Below, piece by piece: positions 54,133-63,494 of a stretch of 64,000 nucleotides of DNA. How positions within the stretch are numbered: position 1 is the first letter of the stretch; every line of letters starts with the position of its first letter. A program made the position numbers and the translations under genes. Source of the DNA: Leptospiraceae bacterium (GTDB lineage Bacteria; Spirochaetota; Leptospiria; Leptospirales; Leptospiraceae); the NCBI GenBank assembly GCA_024233865.1, contig JACKPA010000011.1, positions 62,001 to 126,000 of the forward strand, written 5' to 3'. A model generated the notes under the pieces. It searched no databases. It saw only the letters and a list, made by a program, of their open reading frames with translations, and had not been told where the DNA came from.

Positions 54133-54912
54133 TTAATCCTCACAACATGATTTCATGTATTCTCGATTCAATCGGGCTATAAAATCAACGCTAATGGTTT
54201 TGGGACATGCAATCTCACATTCATATTGATTTGTACAGTTTCCAAAACCTTCTTTGCTCATGGCATTTAGCAATTTTCTGACTCTTTCTTTTCTTTCTAC
54301 CTGTCCTTGTGGAAGGAGTGCCAAATGAGACACTTTAGCAGAAACAAATAGCATGGCAGAAGCATTTTTACAAGAAGCAACACAAGCACCACAACCAATA
54401 CAGGTTGCCGCGTCCATTGCCAAATCAGCATCTTTTTTGGGAATCGGAAGAGCGTTTGCATCCGGAGCACCACCGGTATTCACACTAACAAAACCACCGG
54501 ATTGAATAATTCGATCCATCGCCGTTCTGTCAACCGCCAAGTCTTTTAAAACAGGAAAAGCTTTGGCTCTCCATGGCTCTACGGTAATTGTATCTCCGTC
54601 TTTAAAGTTAAACATGTGCAATTGGCAAGCAGTTATACCTGTTCCTTTTCCGGTAATAGGATCAACCTTGTTTCCATGTGCTCTACCATTGATTACCAAA
54701 GAGCAAGTACCACAAATTCCTTCCCGGCAGTCGTGGTCAAAAACGATAGGCTCTTCCCCTTTTTCTTCTAATCTTTCGTTTACAATGTCCAACATTTCCA
54801 AAAAAGAAGCATGGGGGTTTATGTCTTTGGCATCGTATTCAACCATTTTGCCTTTATCATCTTTGTTTTTTTGCCGCCAGATTTTCAACTTTAGATTTAA
54901 TTTTTGCTCCAT
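54133..54912 (-). CDS. sdhB: Succinate dehydrogenase/fumarate reductase iron-sulfur subunit
   Basis: A 259-residue subunit B. The three cluster motifs are visible: DHDCREGICGTCSLVING ([2Fe-2S]), CIGCGACVASCKNAS, and CTNQYECEIACPKTI ([3Fe-4S] and [4Fe-4S]). It passes electrons from the flavin to quinone. The gene starts 1 nt after sdhA ends. The order sdhC-sdhA-sdhB and the length fit the b558 (Bacteroidetes/Bacillus-type) complex. Confidence 0.97.
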   Translation of the reverse strand: MEQKLNLKLKIWRQKNKDDKGKMVEYDAKDINPHASFLEMLDIVNERLEEKGEEPIVFDHDCREGICGTCSLVINGRAHGNKVDPITGKGTGITACQLHMFNFKDGDTITVEPWRAKAFPVLKDLAVDRTAMDRIIQSGGFVSVNTGGAPDANALPIPKKDADLAMDAATCIGCGACVASCKNASAMLFVSAKVSHLALLPQGQVERKERVRKLLNAMSKEGFGNCTNQYECEIACPKTISVDFIARLNREYMKSCCED

Positions 54913-54913
54913 T

Positions 54914-56830
54914 TTATTTATAACTCCTTGTTGCTAGATGCACAAACTCATATTCAAGAGGTTCTTTGTGCTCTACGGGTGCTTTATTATCACCTTGGTA
55001 TTCCCAAGCGGATACGTAACAAAACTTGTCATCATTTCTTTTTGCTTCTCCGTCCTCAGTTTGATGCTCTTCTCGAAAGTGCCCACCGCAAGATTCCTCT
55101 CGATTCAAAGCATCTCTACACATCAATTCACCAAATTCCAAAAAGTCAGCTACTCTTCCGGCTTTTTCTAAGTTCTGGTTAAACTCTTCGTTTTTACCTA
55201 GTACGTTGACATTTTTCCAGAATTCTTCTCTCAACTCGGGAATTTTTTTTAGGGCTTCTTTTAAGCCGGCTTCGTTTCGAGCCATTCCACATTTGTCCCA
55301 CATAATTTTTCCAAGTTCTTTGTGGAAGGAGTCAACGGTTCTTTTTCCTTTTATGGATAGCAGTTTATTGGTTTTTTCTTTTACTTCTTCTTCTGCTTTT
55401 TTAAATTCCGGCATGTCGATTTTTACCGGTTTTTTTCCTTCTCTCGCAAAATAGTCTCCTATTGTATAAGGAAGGACAAAGTATCCGTCTGCCAAGCCTT
55501 GCATCAAAGCACTCGCTCCCAGTCTGTTTGCACCATGGTCAGAAAAGTTTGCTTCTCCAATCACGTGAAGACCTGGAATGTTGCTCATTAGATTGTAATC
55601 AACCCAAAGACCACCCATGGTATAGTGAACCGCAGGATAAATCCTCATTGGTGCTTTGTAAGGATTTTCGTTTGTAATTTTTTCATACATTTGGAATAGG
55701 TTGCCGTATCTGTCTCGAACCATGTCCTCACCCAGTCGCTTGATAGCATCCGAAAAGTCGAGATACACACCCAAACCGCCTGGTCCAATTCCAAAACCGG
55801 CATCACAAGCTTCTTTTGCACTTCTGGATGCGATATCCCTTGGTGCTAAGTTTCCAAAACTTGGGTATTTTCTTTCCAAATAGTAGTCTCTGTCTGAGTC
55901 CGGAATTTCGTGAGGTGGTTTGTTTAGGTCTTCTTTTTTCTTAGGAACCCAAATTCGACCGTCATTTCGTAAAGATTCGGACATCAGGGTTAACTTAGAC
56001 TGATAGTCACCACTAACCGGAATACAAGTTGGGTGAATTTGTGTATAACAAGGATTGGCAAAAAGAGCTCCCTTTTTGTGTGCCCGGTAAGTTGCCGTTA
56101 CGTTACAACCCATGGCATTGGTAGAAAGGAAAAACACGTTTCCGTAACCACCGGTTGCCAATACAACGGTGTCCGCCGCATGGGAAGAAATTTGTCCCGT
56201 AACCATATCTCTCACTACAATCCCTTTTGCATGACCGTTCACCAATACAATATCAAGCATTTCGGTTCTTGGGTACATTTTTACTTTTCCAAGACCAATT
56301 TGTCTGGATAAAGCTTGGTAAGCTCCAATCAACAATTGCTGACCTGTTTGTCCTTTGGCGTAAAAAGTTCTGGAAACTTGGGCACCTCCAAAAGATCGGT
56401 TGGCAAGAAGACCACCGTATTCCCTTGCAAAAGGAACACCCTGGGCAACGCATTGGTCAATAATATTTACGCTCACTTCGGCAAGCCTGTGGACATTTGC
56501 TTCTCTTGCTCGGAAGTCTCCACCTTTAACGGTATCATAAAATAGACGATGTACGCTGTCTCCATCATTCGGATAATTTTTGGCAGCGTTTATTCCTCCC
56601 TGGGCAGCAATGCTATGTGCTCTACGAGGACTATCTTGGTAACAAAAAACGGAAACATTGTAACCCAATTCCGCTAAAGTAGCTGCTGCTGAGGCACCGG
56701 CAAGACCGGAACCCACAATAATCACGTCAAACTTTCTTTTATTTGCTGGGTTTACGAGTTTTATATCGAATTTGTGTTTTTCCCATTTTTGTTCAATAGG
56801 ACCTGAGGGAATTTTGGAATCTAGCTTCAT
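54914..56830 (-). CDS. sdhA: Succinate dehydrogenase/fumarate reductase flavoprotein subunit
   Basis: A 638-residue flavoprotein. The FAD-binding motif is DVIIVGSGLAGASAAATLAE; the HSIAAQGGINAAKNY segment contains the covalent FAD His. TYRAHKKGALFANPCYTQIHPTC and HYTMGGLWVDYNLMSNIPGLHVIGEANF are also typical. The end of sdhC supplies the ribosome site: GGGAGG lies 9 nt before the ATG at 56830, so the longer frame to 56857 is not the start. It oxidises succinate in the TCA cycle or reduces fumarate. It is followed by sdhB. Confidence 0.97.
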   Translation of the reverse strand: MKLDSKIPSGPIEQKWEKHKFDIKLVNPANKRKFDVIIVGSGLAGASAAATLAELGYNVSVFCYQDSPRRAHSIAAQGGINAAKNYPNDGDSVHRLFYDTVKGGDFRAREANVHRLAEVSVNIIDQCVAQGVPFAREYGGLLANRSFGGAQVSRTFYAKGQTGQQLLIGAYQALSRQIGLGKVKMYPRTEMLDIVLVNGHAKGIVVRDMVTGQISSHAADTVVLATGGYGNVFFLSTNAMGCNVTATYRAHKKGALFANPCYTQIHPTCIPVSGDYQSKLTLMSESLRNDGRIWVPKKKEDLNKPPHEIPDSDRDYYLERKYPSFGNLAPRDIASRSAKEACDAGFGIGPGGLGVYLDFSDAIKRLGEDMVRDRYGNLFQMYEKITNENPYKAPMRIYPAVHYTMGGLWVDYNLMSNIPGLHVIGEANFSDHGANRLGASALMQGLADGYFVLPYTIGDYFAREGKKPVKIDMPEFKKAEEEVKEKTNKLLSIKGKRTVDSFHKELGKIMWDKCGMARNEAGLKEALKKIPELREEFWKNVNVLGKNEEFNQNLEKAGRVADFLEFGELMCRDALNREESCGGHFREEHQTEDGEAKRNDDKFCYVSAWEYQGDNKAPVEHKEPLEYEFVHLATRSYK

Positions 56831-56831
56831 T

Positions 56832-57515
56832 TTACATACCTCCCTGTGGTTTAACAATATTTAGTAAGATAGAAACTGGAATAGATGCATATCCAAGGAA
56901 TATAAGCGTTGATAAAGCGGTTGAAAATAGCTTAATTTTTTTGTCCATACTAGAACTGTTTATGCCCAGTGTTTGGAATACGCTAAATATGGCATGATTT
57001 AGGTGAAAGCAAAGTAGGCCCACTGCCACTATATAACTTGCTGCTACAATTGGTTTTTGAAATCCAATTACAACCATGCTAAATATATCGTGGTTATCTT
57101 TGAGTGGAATAAGTTCCGGGTCAGCAACTACGATGGTAAAATGCAATAAGTGATAGATGACAAAAGCAGCAATAACCATGCCACTTATAACCATTGTCCT
57201 GGAAGACCAGGATGCCACGTTTGTGTTTTCATTCTGATAGCCAATAGGTCTTGCAGCTTTATTTTCCTTGGTTAATGCTACGGCACTAATAATGTGAGCG
57301 AGTAGCGTTCCCAATAAAAATATTCTGGCAACCCAGAGTAAGCCTCCTAAGCTTTGTAAGAACTTTGCGTAATTATTGAATTTTTCCGGACCGCTGAAAA
57401 CTTGAAGGTTTCCGATCAAGTGACCGAGAATAAAGCCTATCAATATTATACCAGAAATTGCCATAATAAGCTTTTTCCCTACGGATGACTGAAGATATCC
57501 CGCAGTAAAATTCAT
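56832..57515 (-). CDS. sdhC: Succinate dehydrogenase cytochrome b558-type membrane subunit
   Basis: A 227-residue membrane protein with five hydrophobic segments. Axial-type histidines are in GHLIGNLQVF, AHIISAVA, YHLLHFTIVV and CFHLNHAIFSVFQTLGIN. This single large subunit replaces SdhC plus SdhD in b558-type complexes. It overlaps sdhA's ribosome site and opens the sdhCAB operon, with the promoter in the gap beginning at 57516. Confidence 0.92.
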   Translation of the reverse strand: MNFTAGYLQSSVGKKLIMAISGIILIGFILGHLIGNLQVFSGPEKFNNYAKFLQSLGGLLWVARIFLLGTLLAHIISAVALTKENKAARPIGYQNENTNVASWSSRTMVISGMVIAAFVIYHLLHFTIVVADPELIPLKDNHDIFSMVVIGFQKPIVAASYIVAVGLLCFHLNHAIFSVFQTLGINSSSMDKKIKLFSTALSTLIFLGYASIPVSILLNIVKPQGGM

Positions 57516-58044
57516 GGTTCCCCCTTATGATTTTTAATTTTTGTGAAGATAATAGAAGAGCTGAAATACAATTTATTAACTTTTCTTTTACAAAATTGAT
57601 AATTCAATGGTTTGAAGATAAGAATTATATTCAAGTAATTTTCAGATTGGTTCAACTGTTTTTCATCAGCAATTATAGGTAACAATTTATTAACTTAATC
57701 ACCTATCCCTCCTTCTCCCTTTCCTAGTTCGCACGCTTGGGAAACCGCAGGAAAGGGAGTGAAAGTTACAATAAACTTTATTTTATTTACCTAAATCCAT
57801 AAAAATTTCTTAAATATTTAGTCTTTTTTGTTAAAAAATAGTTATTATGTTCCCTTTCCTGTTAGGAAAGGGATAGATCAAGCTTGGTGTAAAAGAAGAG
57901 CTTGATGGGGATAGGTAGAAATAATTTAATGTCGAGAATTGCTGGTTTTTCATGGCTATCTTATTTGGTAAAAATTTTATTAAAGTGATTTTCGTGATTA
58001 AGATGATTGGATTCATCTCCTAAAAATCATTCCGTTTTGATTGG
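57516..58044. other. 529-bp intergenic region with two related palindromes
   Basis: The region holds the presumed sdhC promoter and two palindromes that share TCCCTTTCCT. CTCCCTTTCCT (57715-57725) pairs with AGGAAAGGGAG (57749-57759) over a 23-nt loop; TCCCTTTCCT (57851-57860) pairs with AGGAAAGGGA (57864-57873) over a 3-nt loop. The second is followed by a tail with AGATCAAGCTTG and GAGCTTGATGGGG that can pair further. No coding frame stands out. I read it as an old repeat cluster bordering the accessory island. Confidence 0.7.
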
Positions 58045-58398
58045 ATGAAGGATTTTTGCAACCACATTGTAAAAGAAAAAATTCTTACCAAGGAAGAATC
58101 AACTCGTATCCAATCCAAATATCAAAACGGATTTAATGTCTATTTTCAACCTATCCATGGTGGTTATAACAAAATGCTTTTTTTTCTTCCCGATCCAAAC
58201 CGCAAGATAATTCGCTATTACGGAATATATGCCCATGGTGTTGAAGAAAGGCTACAGTTAATTCAAAAGACATCCTGGGTAAAAGCAATAGAGCATTGTT
58301 TCCATGTAAATCCAATCAGTTGTCCGGATTGCGGGAAAGAGAAGTACCACAAAACAGTTGAAAATCAGAAGTTAAAATTCTTATATTACTTAATATAA
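58045..58398 (+). pseudogene. Remnant of an IS91-type (Y2) transposase
   Basis: A 117-codon open frame matching the C-terminal part of IS91-family transposases: FNVYFQPIHGG (usual WVVYAKPP-like), RKIIRYYGIYAHGVE, and SWVKAIEHCFHVNPISCPDCGKEKY (the usual W-x-x-x-I-x-x-x-F-x-x-D-P-x-x-C-P-x-C-G). About two thirds of the N-terminal part is gone, including the catalytic HUH and Tyr motifs. It is a decayed fragment. A shorter fragment of the same family lies at 45508. Confidence 0.75.
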
Positions 58399-58411
58399 AA
58401 AAATGGAATTT

Positions 58412-58525
58412 ATGAAAAATAAAATAAAGATTGCTATGGTCTTCATGTTCACAATAGGAAATTTTTGTACAACTCCAGACACAACCGATAAAGATACTGA
58501 TAAACTACCGAGCCTTGCTGAATAA
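58412..58525 (+). CDS. Very small lipoprotein
   Basis: A 37-residue product, too short for most gene finders. It reads MKNKIKIAMVFMFTIGNFC and then TTPDTTDKDTDKLPSLAE; the Cys follows a hydrophobic core, fitting a relaxed lipobox. ATG GAA TTT precede it in frame from 58403. It lies 14 nt after the transposase remnant. Either it is a genuine small lipoprotein or the start of a truncated one. Confidence 0.45.
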   Translation: MKNKIKIAMVFMFTIGNFCTTPDTTDKDTDKLPSLAE

Positions 58526-58582
58526 GTTATCAGAAATATTTCTACAGTATAATATTCAAAGAGTAGCTTAAGAAATCATTTA

Positions 58583-59614
58583 TTGATAAAAAAGTGCAAC
58601 TTTATTGAATTAAATCATGAAATATCTATTTTAAAAGACAAAAATCATTCTCATCAAATGGAAGTAAATCAATTTGAGAATCTTAGGGAACAAAATGAGA
58701 GTTTATTAAGTAGGATTAAACTTAAAGAGCAGATTATAGCTGATCTAAATGGAGACGTAAATAAATACACAAAACAACACGAAGAGAAGAAAACATTTCC
58801 AGCGTGTTCGGAAATGGATGAAAAAGAAGAATTTCAACAAGACTTGAATATTCAAACCAATGTTGATAATCTAAAAGACCTCATCACAAAATCTCAGTAT
58901 CGACTTGCTTCTTTAGATAGTAAAAATCCACTTTTCTATTCGGAACGTATTTTAAGATCATTTGTGGCTGGACTTGCCATAAGTAAGCTTACTATATTAC
59001 AGGGAATTAGTGGAACGGGAAAAACAAGTTTACCTCGTTCTTTTGCCAAAGCAATTGGTGGAAAATTTACAATTTATGAAAACAAAGTAACAGTTCAGCT
59101 AATCGATCATCTTTTACGATATTTACAAGATAGAATACGAGGGATACAAAAGATCAATGTTTTTCAAAGCACTTTAGAAAACATTTTATCTGATTACACG
59201 GAAGGTGAAAACATCCAACGATGGTACAAAAAAATTGAAAGGACTTTTAATTTATGTGGGGAAGCCTATCTATCTAATAGTAGCTCTGGAGCAGTTGTAA
59301 ATTCATTAAAATTGTTGGAAAATTTAAGAAGAAGGTTACTAAAGCTCATATCCTCACAACTCTATAAAGATATACCCGAAAATGATGAAATTAAATTGTT
59401 AATCAATGGAAAAGAAATTCAATTTAGACCTTTTCCAAAGGATGTTGTAAATATTCAAAACAAAGGAAATCCAATTCATGCAATAAATAACTTTTCACAG
59501 CTAAAAAACAGAACAACATACATTGTCTATTATGGAGATATCCAAGCCAGAGAAAACTTAAGTCTTGAAATTCAAAAAAAAGATCAACTGCTATTCTATT
59601 ACCCAGATTTATAA
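58583..59614 (+). pseudogene. AAA ATPase gene remnant (McrB-like), rearranged
   Basis: The open frame has 343 codons. It has a coiled coil (1-110) and the run RSFVAGLAISKLTILQGISG followed by GTGKTSLPRSFAKAIGG, which contains an intact Walker A of the McrB-type AAA group. The normally following Walker B, arginine finger and sensor regions are missing; the frame continues with unrelated-looking sequence, and a further short frame at 59565-59810 (KCSKHGCQAEWGLKQ) follows. The start would be TTG at 58583. I consider it a deleted and rearranged gene rather than an active one. Confidence 0.55.
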
Positions 59615-59885
59615 TACTATCTTTAGTTATGATGCATACAAATGTTCGAAACATGGTTGTCAAGCTGAATGGGGCTTAAAACAGAAAAATGGAAGTAAAA
59701 CTCTATCTTTAGAAGTAAAAAAGCTGGAAGCAATTATGGAAAAAAACCAACTCAATGAAGAATCAGCCTTTTTTGAGTTTGATAAGACATTTGGAATGGA
59801 TTATATTTGATAATATGAATTTTATTCTGAAACTAATTTCCTATTTTTAGTTGACAATTATATATATTGTAATCACTATTTAGTC

Positions 59886-61214
59886 ATGATTAGTGCATTA
59901 AATAAACACTTTATGGAACGTAAAATAATAAAAACTCTCAAGTTATGGAAAAATTCTGAAAACAGAATGCCCCTTATACTGCACGGAGCAAGGCAGGTTG
60001 GGAAAACATATACCATCCTTTCTTTTGGGAAAGAATACTATAAAAATACGATTTATTTCAACTTGGAAGATAGTAAAGAAATTACAAATGTATTTGAGCG
60101 AGATTTAAATCCTGAACGAATTCTAAAAGAATTGGCGGCTATATCAGGTCAGACCATTCTTGCACAAGATACTCTCCTGTTTTTTGATGAAATACAAGCT
60201 TCTGAGCGGGCATTGACCTCTTTAAAATATTTCTGTGAGAAGGCATCTGTTTATCACGTTATTGCAGCAGGAAGTTTGTTAGGAGTAGCTGTCAATCGCG
60301 AGAAATATTCCTTTCCTGTTGGTAAGGTGAATATGTACACTCTATATCCTCTTGATTTTGAAGAGTTCTTATGGGCTTTAGGAAAAGAGCAGATGGTAAA
60401 ACTAATTAAGGATTCCTTTGAGAATAGAGAACCTATTTCGCTTCATGATAGTTTGATGGATTTATATAGGGTTTATCTTGTGGTTGGTGGTATGCCACAG
60501 GCAGTGCTTGAATATGTAAATAAACAAGACTTTGATTTTGTATTAGCATCGCAAAAGAATATAAATGATGCATATATCGCAGATATGGCAAAGTATGCAA
60601 CACCAAGCGAAACCACAAAGATTCTGTCAGCCTTTCATAGTGTCCCTGCACAGCTTGCAAAGGACAATCGCAAATTTCAATACAAAATTATTAAACGGGG
60701 AGCAAGAGCTCACGAATATGAAACTCCGCTTGATTGGTTAAGAACTGCGGGAGTAATCATTAAATGCTGTAAAATCAATGAAGGCAAACTGCCCCTCAGC
60801 GCGTATGCTGATTATTCATCATTTAAAGTATATATGACAGACACTGGTTTACTTTGCTCTAAATTTGGCGTTCCAGCAAATGCGATACTTGTTGAAACAC
60901 ATAGAATGGACGAATTCAAAGGAGCTTTAGCAGAAAATTATGTTGCATCAGCTTTAGTTACTAATGGTTTTATTCCTTATTATTGGGAGTCGCAAGGTAA
61001 GGCTGAGGTGGATTTTGTAATACAAAAAAAAGGTGGGAACATCATTCCTGTAGAAGTGAAATCTTCTGAGCGTGTCCGATCAAAGAGTCTCAGTCAGTTT
61101 GTAAGTAAGTATTCTCCAGCCTATTCGATTCGAATTTCAGCAAAGAACTTTGGGTTTGAAAATGGAATTTTATCCTTACCATTGTATGCAGTATTTTGTA
61201 TGCAAGAACTATGA
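59886..61214 (+). CDS. AAA ATPase with DUF4143 domain
   Basis: A 442-residue protein of the AAA_14/DUF4143 group. Walker A is HGARQVGKTYTILSFG, Walker B is LLFFDEIQ, the sensor region KYFCEKASVYHVIAAGSLLG follows, and the C-terminal DUF4143 domain contains AENYVASALVTNGFIPYYWES, EVDFVIQKKGG and PVEVKSSE, a nuclease-like end (E-V-D-F ... E-V-K). Such ATPases are widespread and of unclear function. The start could be ATG at 59886 or 59913. It looks horizontally acquired like its neighbours. Confidence 0.9.
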   Translation: MISALNKHFMERKIIKTLKLWKNSENRMPLILHGARQVGKTYTILSFGKEYYKNTIYFNLEDSKEITNVFERDLNPERILKELAAISGQTILAQDTLLFFDEIQASERALTSLKYFCEKASVYHVIAAGSLLGVAVNREKYSFPVGKVNMYTLYPLDFEEFLWALGKEQMVKLIKDSFENREPISLHDSLMDLYRVYLVVGGMPQAVLEYVNKQDFDFVLASQKNINDAYIADMAKYATPSETTKILSAFHSVPAQLAKDNRKFQYKIIKRGARAHEYETPLDWLRTAGVIIKCCKINEGKLPLSAYADYSSFKVYMTDTGLLCSKFGVPANAILVETHRMDEFKGALAENYVASALVTNGFIPYYWESQGKAEVDFVIQKKGGNIIPVEVKSSERVRSKSLSQFVSKYSPAYSIRISAKNFGFENGILSLPLYAVFCMQEL

Positions 61215-61314
61215 ATAATTTCAAAAATTCGACATTCTCCTGAGAATAGATTAAGAAACCTTTCATTCTACCATGGGTAGTTTTTATATTTAAAAAAATA
61301 AAAATTGTTTTAAT

Positions 61315-61348
61315 TTTTTTAAAAAATACTATACAAAATTTTAGTATT
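61315..61348. repeat. 34-nt AT-rich motif, copy 2
   Basis: It differs from 36560-36593 at only two of 34 positions. Here ATACTA and TAGTAT make an inverted repeat around the centre, which is broken in copy 1. It lies about 85-118 nt upstream of the restriction-modification operon, inside a 218-bp gap that also holds the promoter. Confidence 0.6.
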
Positions 61349-61432
61349 AAAAAATTATGAGACAAAGAAAATTTAATAGAAAATTTAGTGTGTTATAGTA
61401 AACTTATTAATGAGACATAAGAGTATTTAATT

Positions 61433-61675
61433 TTGGAAAAAGTGAGATTTAAGGGGATGATGAACGCTTATAATGTTATACTAACAAGAACTTATCAAGT
61501 AGAAATTAATGCTGGTTCTGAAGAAGAAGCTAAAGGATTATGTGAATATTTCCTTGGTGGAGATTTGCTAGATTTATCAACTCAAGAAGAAAAAGAAAAA
61601 TATCTATTCTCATTTGGTGAAATAGAAATGCTGCTTAATGATTCAACTGAAGTAGAAGAGGTAGTTGTGGCATGA
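61433..61675 (+). CDS. DpnD/PcfM-like small protein of a restriction-modification operon
   Basis: An 80-residue protein (if TTG at 61433) with a body NAYNVILTRTYQVEINAGSE, EEEAKGLCEYFLGG and FGEIEMLL. It resembles DpnD/PcfM-type small proteins (a V-x-I-x-x-x-x-x-x-x-V-x-A-x-x-x-x-E-A pattern). Other starts are GTG at 61442 and ATG at 61457. Its stop overlaps the methyltransferase ATG (61672-61675), so it is co-translated with that gene. A regulatory role is possible but unproven. Confidence 0.65.
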   Translation: MEKVRFKGMMNAYNVILTRTYQVEINAGSEEEAKGLCEYFLGGDLLDLSTQEEKEKYLFSFGEIEMLLNDSTEVEEVVVA

Positions 61676-62541
61676 AAGAAAAATCTAAAATAAATTCCAA
61701 ATCTCATAATAATTCAAGAAATATTGAAATTTATCTTGGAGATTGTAAGGATTTTTTAAAATCTTTTGATAATGACTCAATTGATTTGATTTTCACTTCC
61801 CCACCTTATGCTGACAGGAGAAATTCTACTTATGGCGGGATTAAACCGGAAAACTATGTAAATTGGTTCCTCCCAATTTCAGAAGAGCTTTTGAGAGTAT
61901 TAAAGCCAGATGGAACGTTTATTTTAAATATTAAGGAAAAAGCTGAAAATGGTGAAAGACATACATACGTTATAGAATTGATTTTAGCATTAAGAAAGCA
62001 AGGTTGGTTTTGGACAGAAGAGTTTATATGGCATAAAAAAAATAGTTACCCTGGTAAGTGGCCAAATCGTTTAAGAGATACCTGGGAAAGATTATTGCAA
62101 TTCAATAAAAATAAAAAATTTAAAATGTTTCAAGAGTCAGTAATGGTTCCTGTAGGAGATTGGTCAAAAACAAGATTAAAAAACCTAAGTCAAACAGACA
62201 AGATTCGGGATAATGCAAAAAATGGTAGCGGATTTGGAAAAAATATATCTCATTGGGTAGCAAGAGAAATGGTTTATCCGGCAAATGTTTTGCATATGGC
62301 AACTGAATGTGGGAATAAAAACCATAGTGCTGTTTTTCCCGAAGCCTTACCGGAATGGTTTATCAAGCTATTTACAAATGAAGGTGATACTGTTTTAGAC
62401 CCTTTTATGGGTTCTGGTACAACGGTTGTTGTTTCCAATAAAATGAATCGAAAAGGAATTGGAATTGAAATACTTCCCGAATATTATGATTTAGCTAAAG
62501 AAAGGCTTAATCTTGATGATATTTATTTATTTGGAACCTGA
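61672..62541 (+). CDS. Type II DNA methyltransferase (beta-class order)
   Basis: A 289-residue amino-methyltransferase. The catalytic motif SPPYADRR (residues 43-46 SPPY) comes before the AdoMet motif TVLDPFMGSGTTVV near the end (about residue 250), as in beta-class enzymes. SPPY suggests N4-cytosine or N6-adenine methylation. Near the end, GIEILPEYYDLAKERL is the family closing helix. It overlaps the upstream small gene by 4 nt; its stop lies 1 nt before the endonuclease ATG. It protects the host DNA from its partner nuclease. Confidence 0.92.
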   Translation: MKEKSKINSKSHNNSRNIEIYLGDCKDFLKSFDNDSIDLIFTSPPYADRRNSTYGGIKPENYVNWFLPISEELLRVLKPDGTFILNIKEKAENGERHTYVIELILALRKQGWFWTEEFIWHKKNSYPGKWPNRLRDTWERLLQFNKNKKFKMFQESVMVPVGDWSKTRLKNLSQTDKIRDNAKNGSGFGKNISHWVAREMVYPANVLHMATECGNKNHSAVFPEALPEWFIKLFTNEGDTVLDPFMGSGTTVVVSNKMNRKGIGIEILPEYYDLAKERLNLDDIYLFGT

Positions 62542-62542
62542 A

Positions 62543-63283
62543 ATGAATAATGCTTTAGATTTGGAAGATATTAAAAAGTATATTGAGGAAAATATTAACA
62601 ATTTTCATCAAAGAAGATTGGAGAAGTTAAGAAAATTAAATTTAAAAAAAGTTCTGAAAAGAAAAAATATATATATGCTGCGAGCAAAAAATATATTAAC
62701 TTTTCAAGATTTTGTAAAAAGTATTTTAGATAGTTTTCTATCTTCTCAAGAAGAAACAATTTTTGGTGAACTTTTGGAAGGTCTTGCTGTATTTGTATGC
62801 TCACAAGTTTATAATGGAATAAAATCTTCTGCTGAAGGAATTGATTTAGAATTTGAAAAGGAATCTATAAAATACATTGTATCAATAAAATCCGGTCCAA
62901 ATTGGGGAAATAGTAGCCAAATTAAAAAGATGAAAGATCAATTCCAAAAAGCTAAAAAAATACTAGGTACTAACAGATCTAAAGTTAATATCGTAGCAGT
63001 AAATGGATGCTGTTACGGACGAGACAATAAACCGGATAAAGGCGATTATCTAAAGCTCTGTGGTCAAAGATTTTGGGAGTTTATATCAGGAGATTCCACA
63101 TTGTATACCGATATTGTAAAGCCATTAGGATTTAAAGCAAAAGAAGAAAATGAAGAGTTCTTAAAAGCATATTCCCAAATTTTAAACCAATTTAGTATAG
63201 AATTCGGAAAAGATTTTTCAATAGAAGGAAGTATTGATTGGGAAAAATTAGTGAGGTATACTTCTTCAAAGGTAAACCTTTAG
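62543..63283 (+). CDS. Type II restriction endonuclease, PmeII-like
   Basis: A 246-residue protein. Its start MNNALDLEDIKKYI, then FHQRRLEKLRKLNL, LRAKNILT and SSAEGIDLEFEKE followed by YIVSIKSGPNWGNSSQ, match the PmeII family as I recall it. Asp101 and Lys116 (S-I-K) are candidate PD-(D/E)xK residues; the exact acids cannot be fixed by eye. ATG at 62543 fits the family start better than the longer frame from 62513, which overlaps the methylase. The gene follows the methylase by 1 nt. Confidence 0.8.
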   Translation: MNNALDLEDIKKYIEENINNFHQRRLEKLRKLNLKKVLKRKNIYMLRAKNILTFQDFVKSILDSFLSSQEETIFGELLEGLAVFVCSQVYNGIKSSAEGIDLEFEKESIKYIVSIKSGPNWGNSSQIKKMKDQFQKAKKILGTNRSKVNIVAVNGCCYGRDNKPDKGDYLKLCGQRFWEFISGDSTLYTDIVKPLGFKAKEENEEFLKAYSQILNQFSIEFGKDFSIEGSIDWEKLVRYTSSKVNL

Positions 63284-63389
63284 CAAGAGAAGCTATTTAT
63301 CAGATAATACTTTTAATGAATAAAAAAACTTACGATGAAATATTCAAAAACAGAATCAAGCAATTCTTTGAAAAATTTGCTATCGTCAT

Positions 63390-63481
63390 TTCGGTATGGT
63401 TACGGTTGGTGAGTAGCAGAACTACAAAATTACTGCGTATCGAACCACCGCAACCTACTCAATGACCGGATGCGTACCGAA
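63390..63481. repeat. 92-bp palindromic repeat
   Basis: TTCGGTA (63390-63396) and TACCGAA (63475-63481) are the outer ends; inner arms GGTGAGTAG (63408-63416) and CTACTCAATGACC are partly complementary. The unit lies inside the broken Rpn-like gene, 14 nt from the MITE. It is a REP-like element of unknown class. Confidence 0.6.
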
Positions 63482-63494
63482 TCATACCTATTTT

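Noticed and set aside
57831..58016. A 61-codon minus-strand frame in the sdhC-transposase gap
   Set aside because: It reads through the palindromic repeat and has low-complexity Ser-rich content.
59565..59810. An 81-codon frame after the AAA remnant
   Set aside because: It overlaps the remnant in another frame and has no recognisable family or start signal; kept only as a note within the remnant entry.
63238..63465. A 75-codon frame after the endonuclease gene
   Set aside because: It begins inside the endonuclease gene and reads through the 92-bp palindrome. Only the short segment from 63316 looks like protein, and it was used for the Rpn-like pseudogene.
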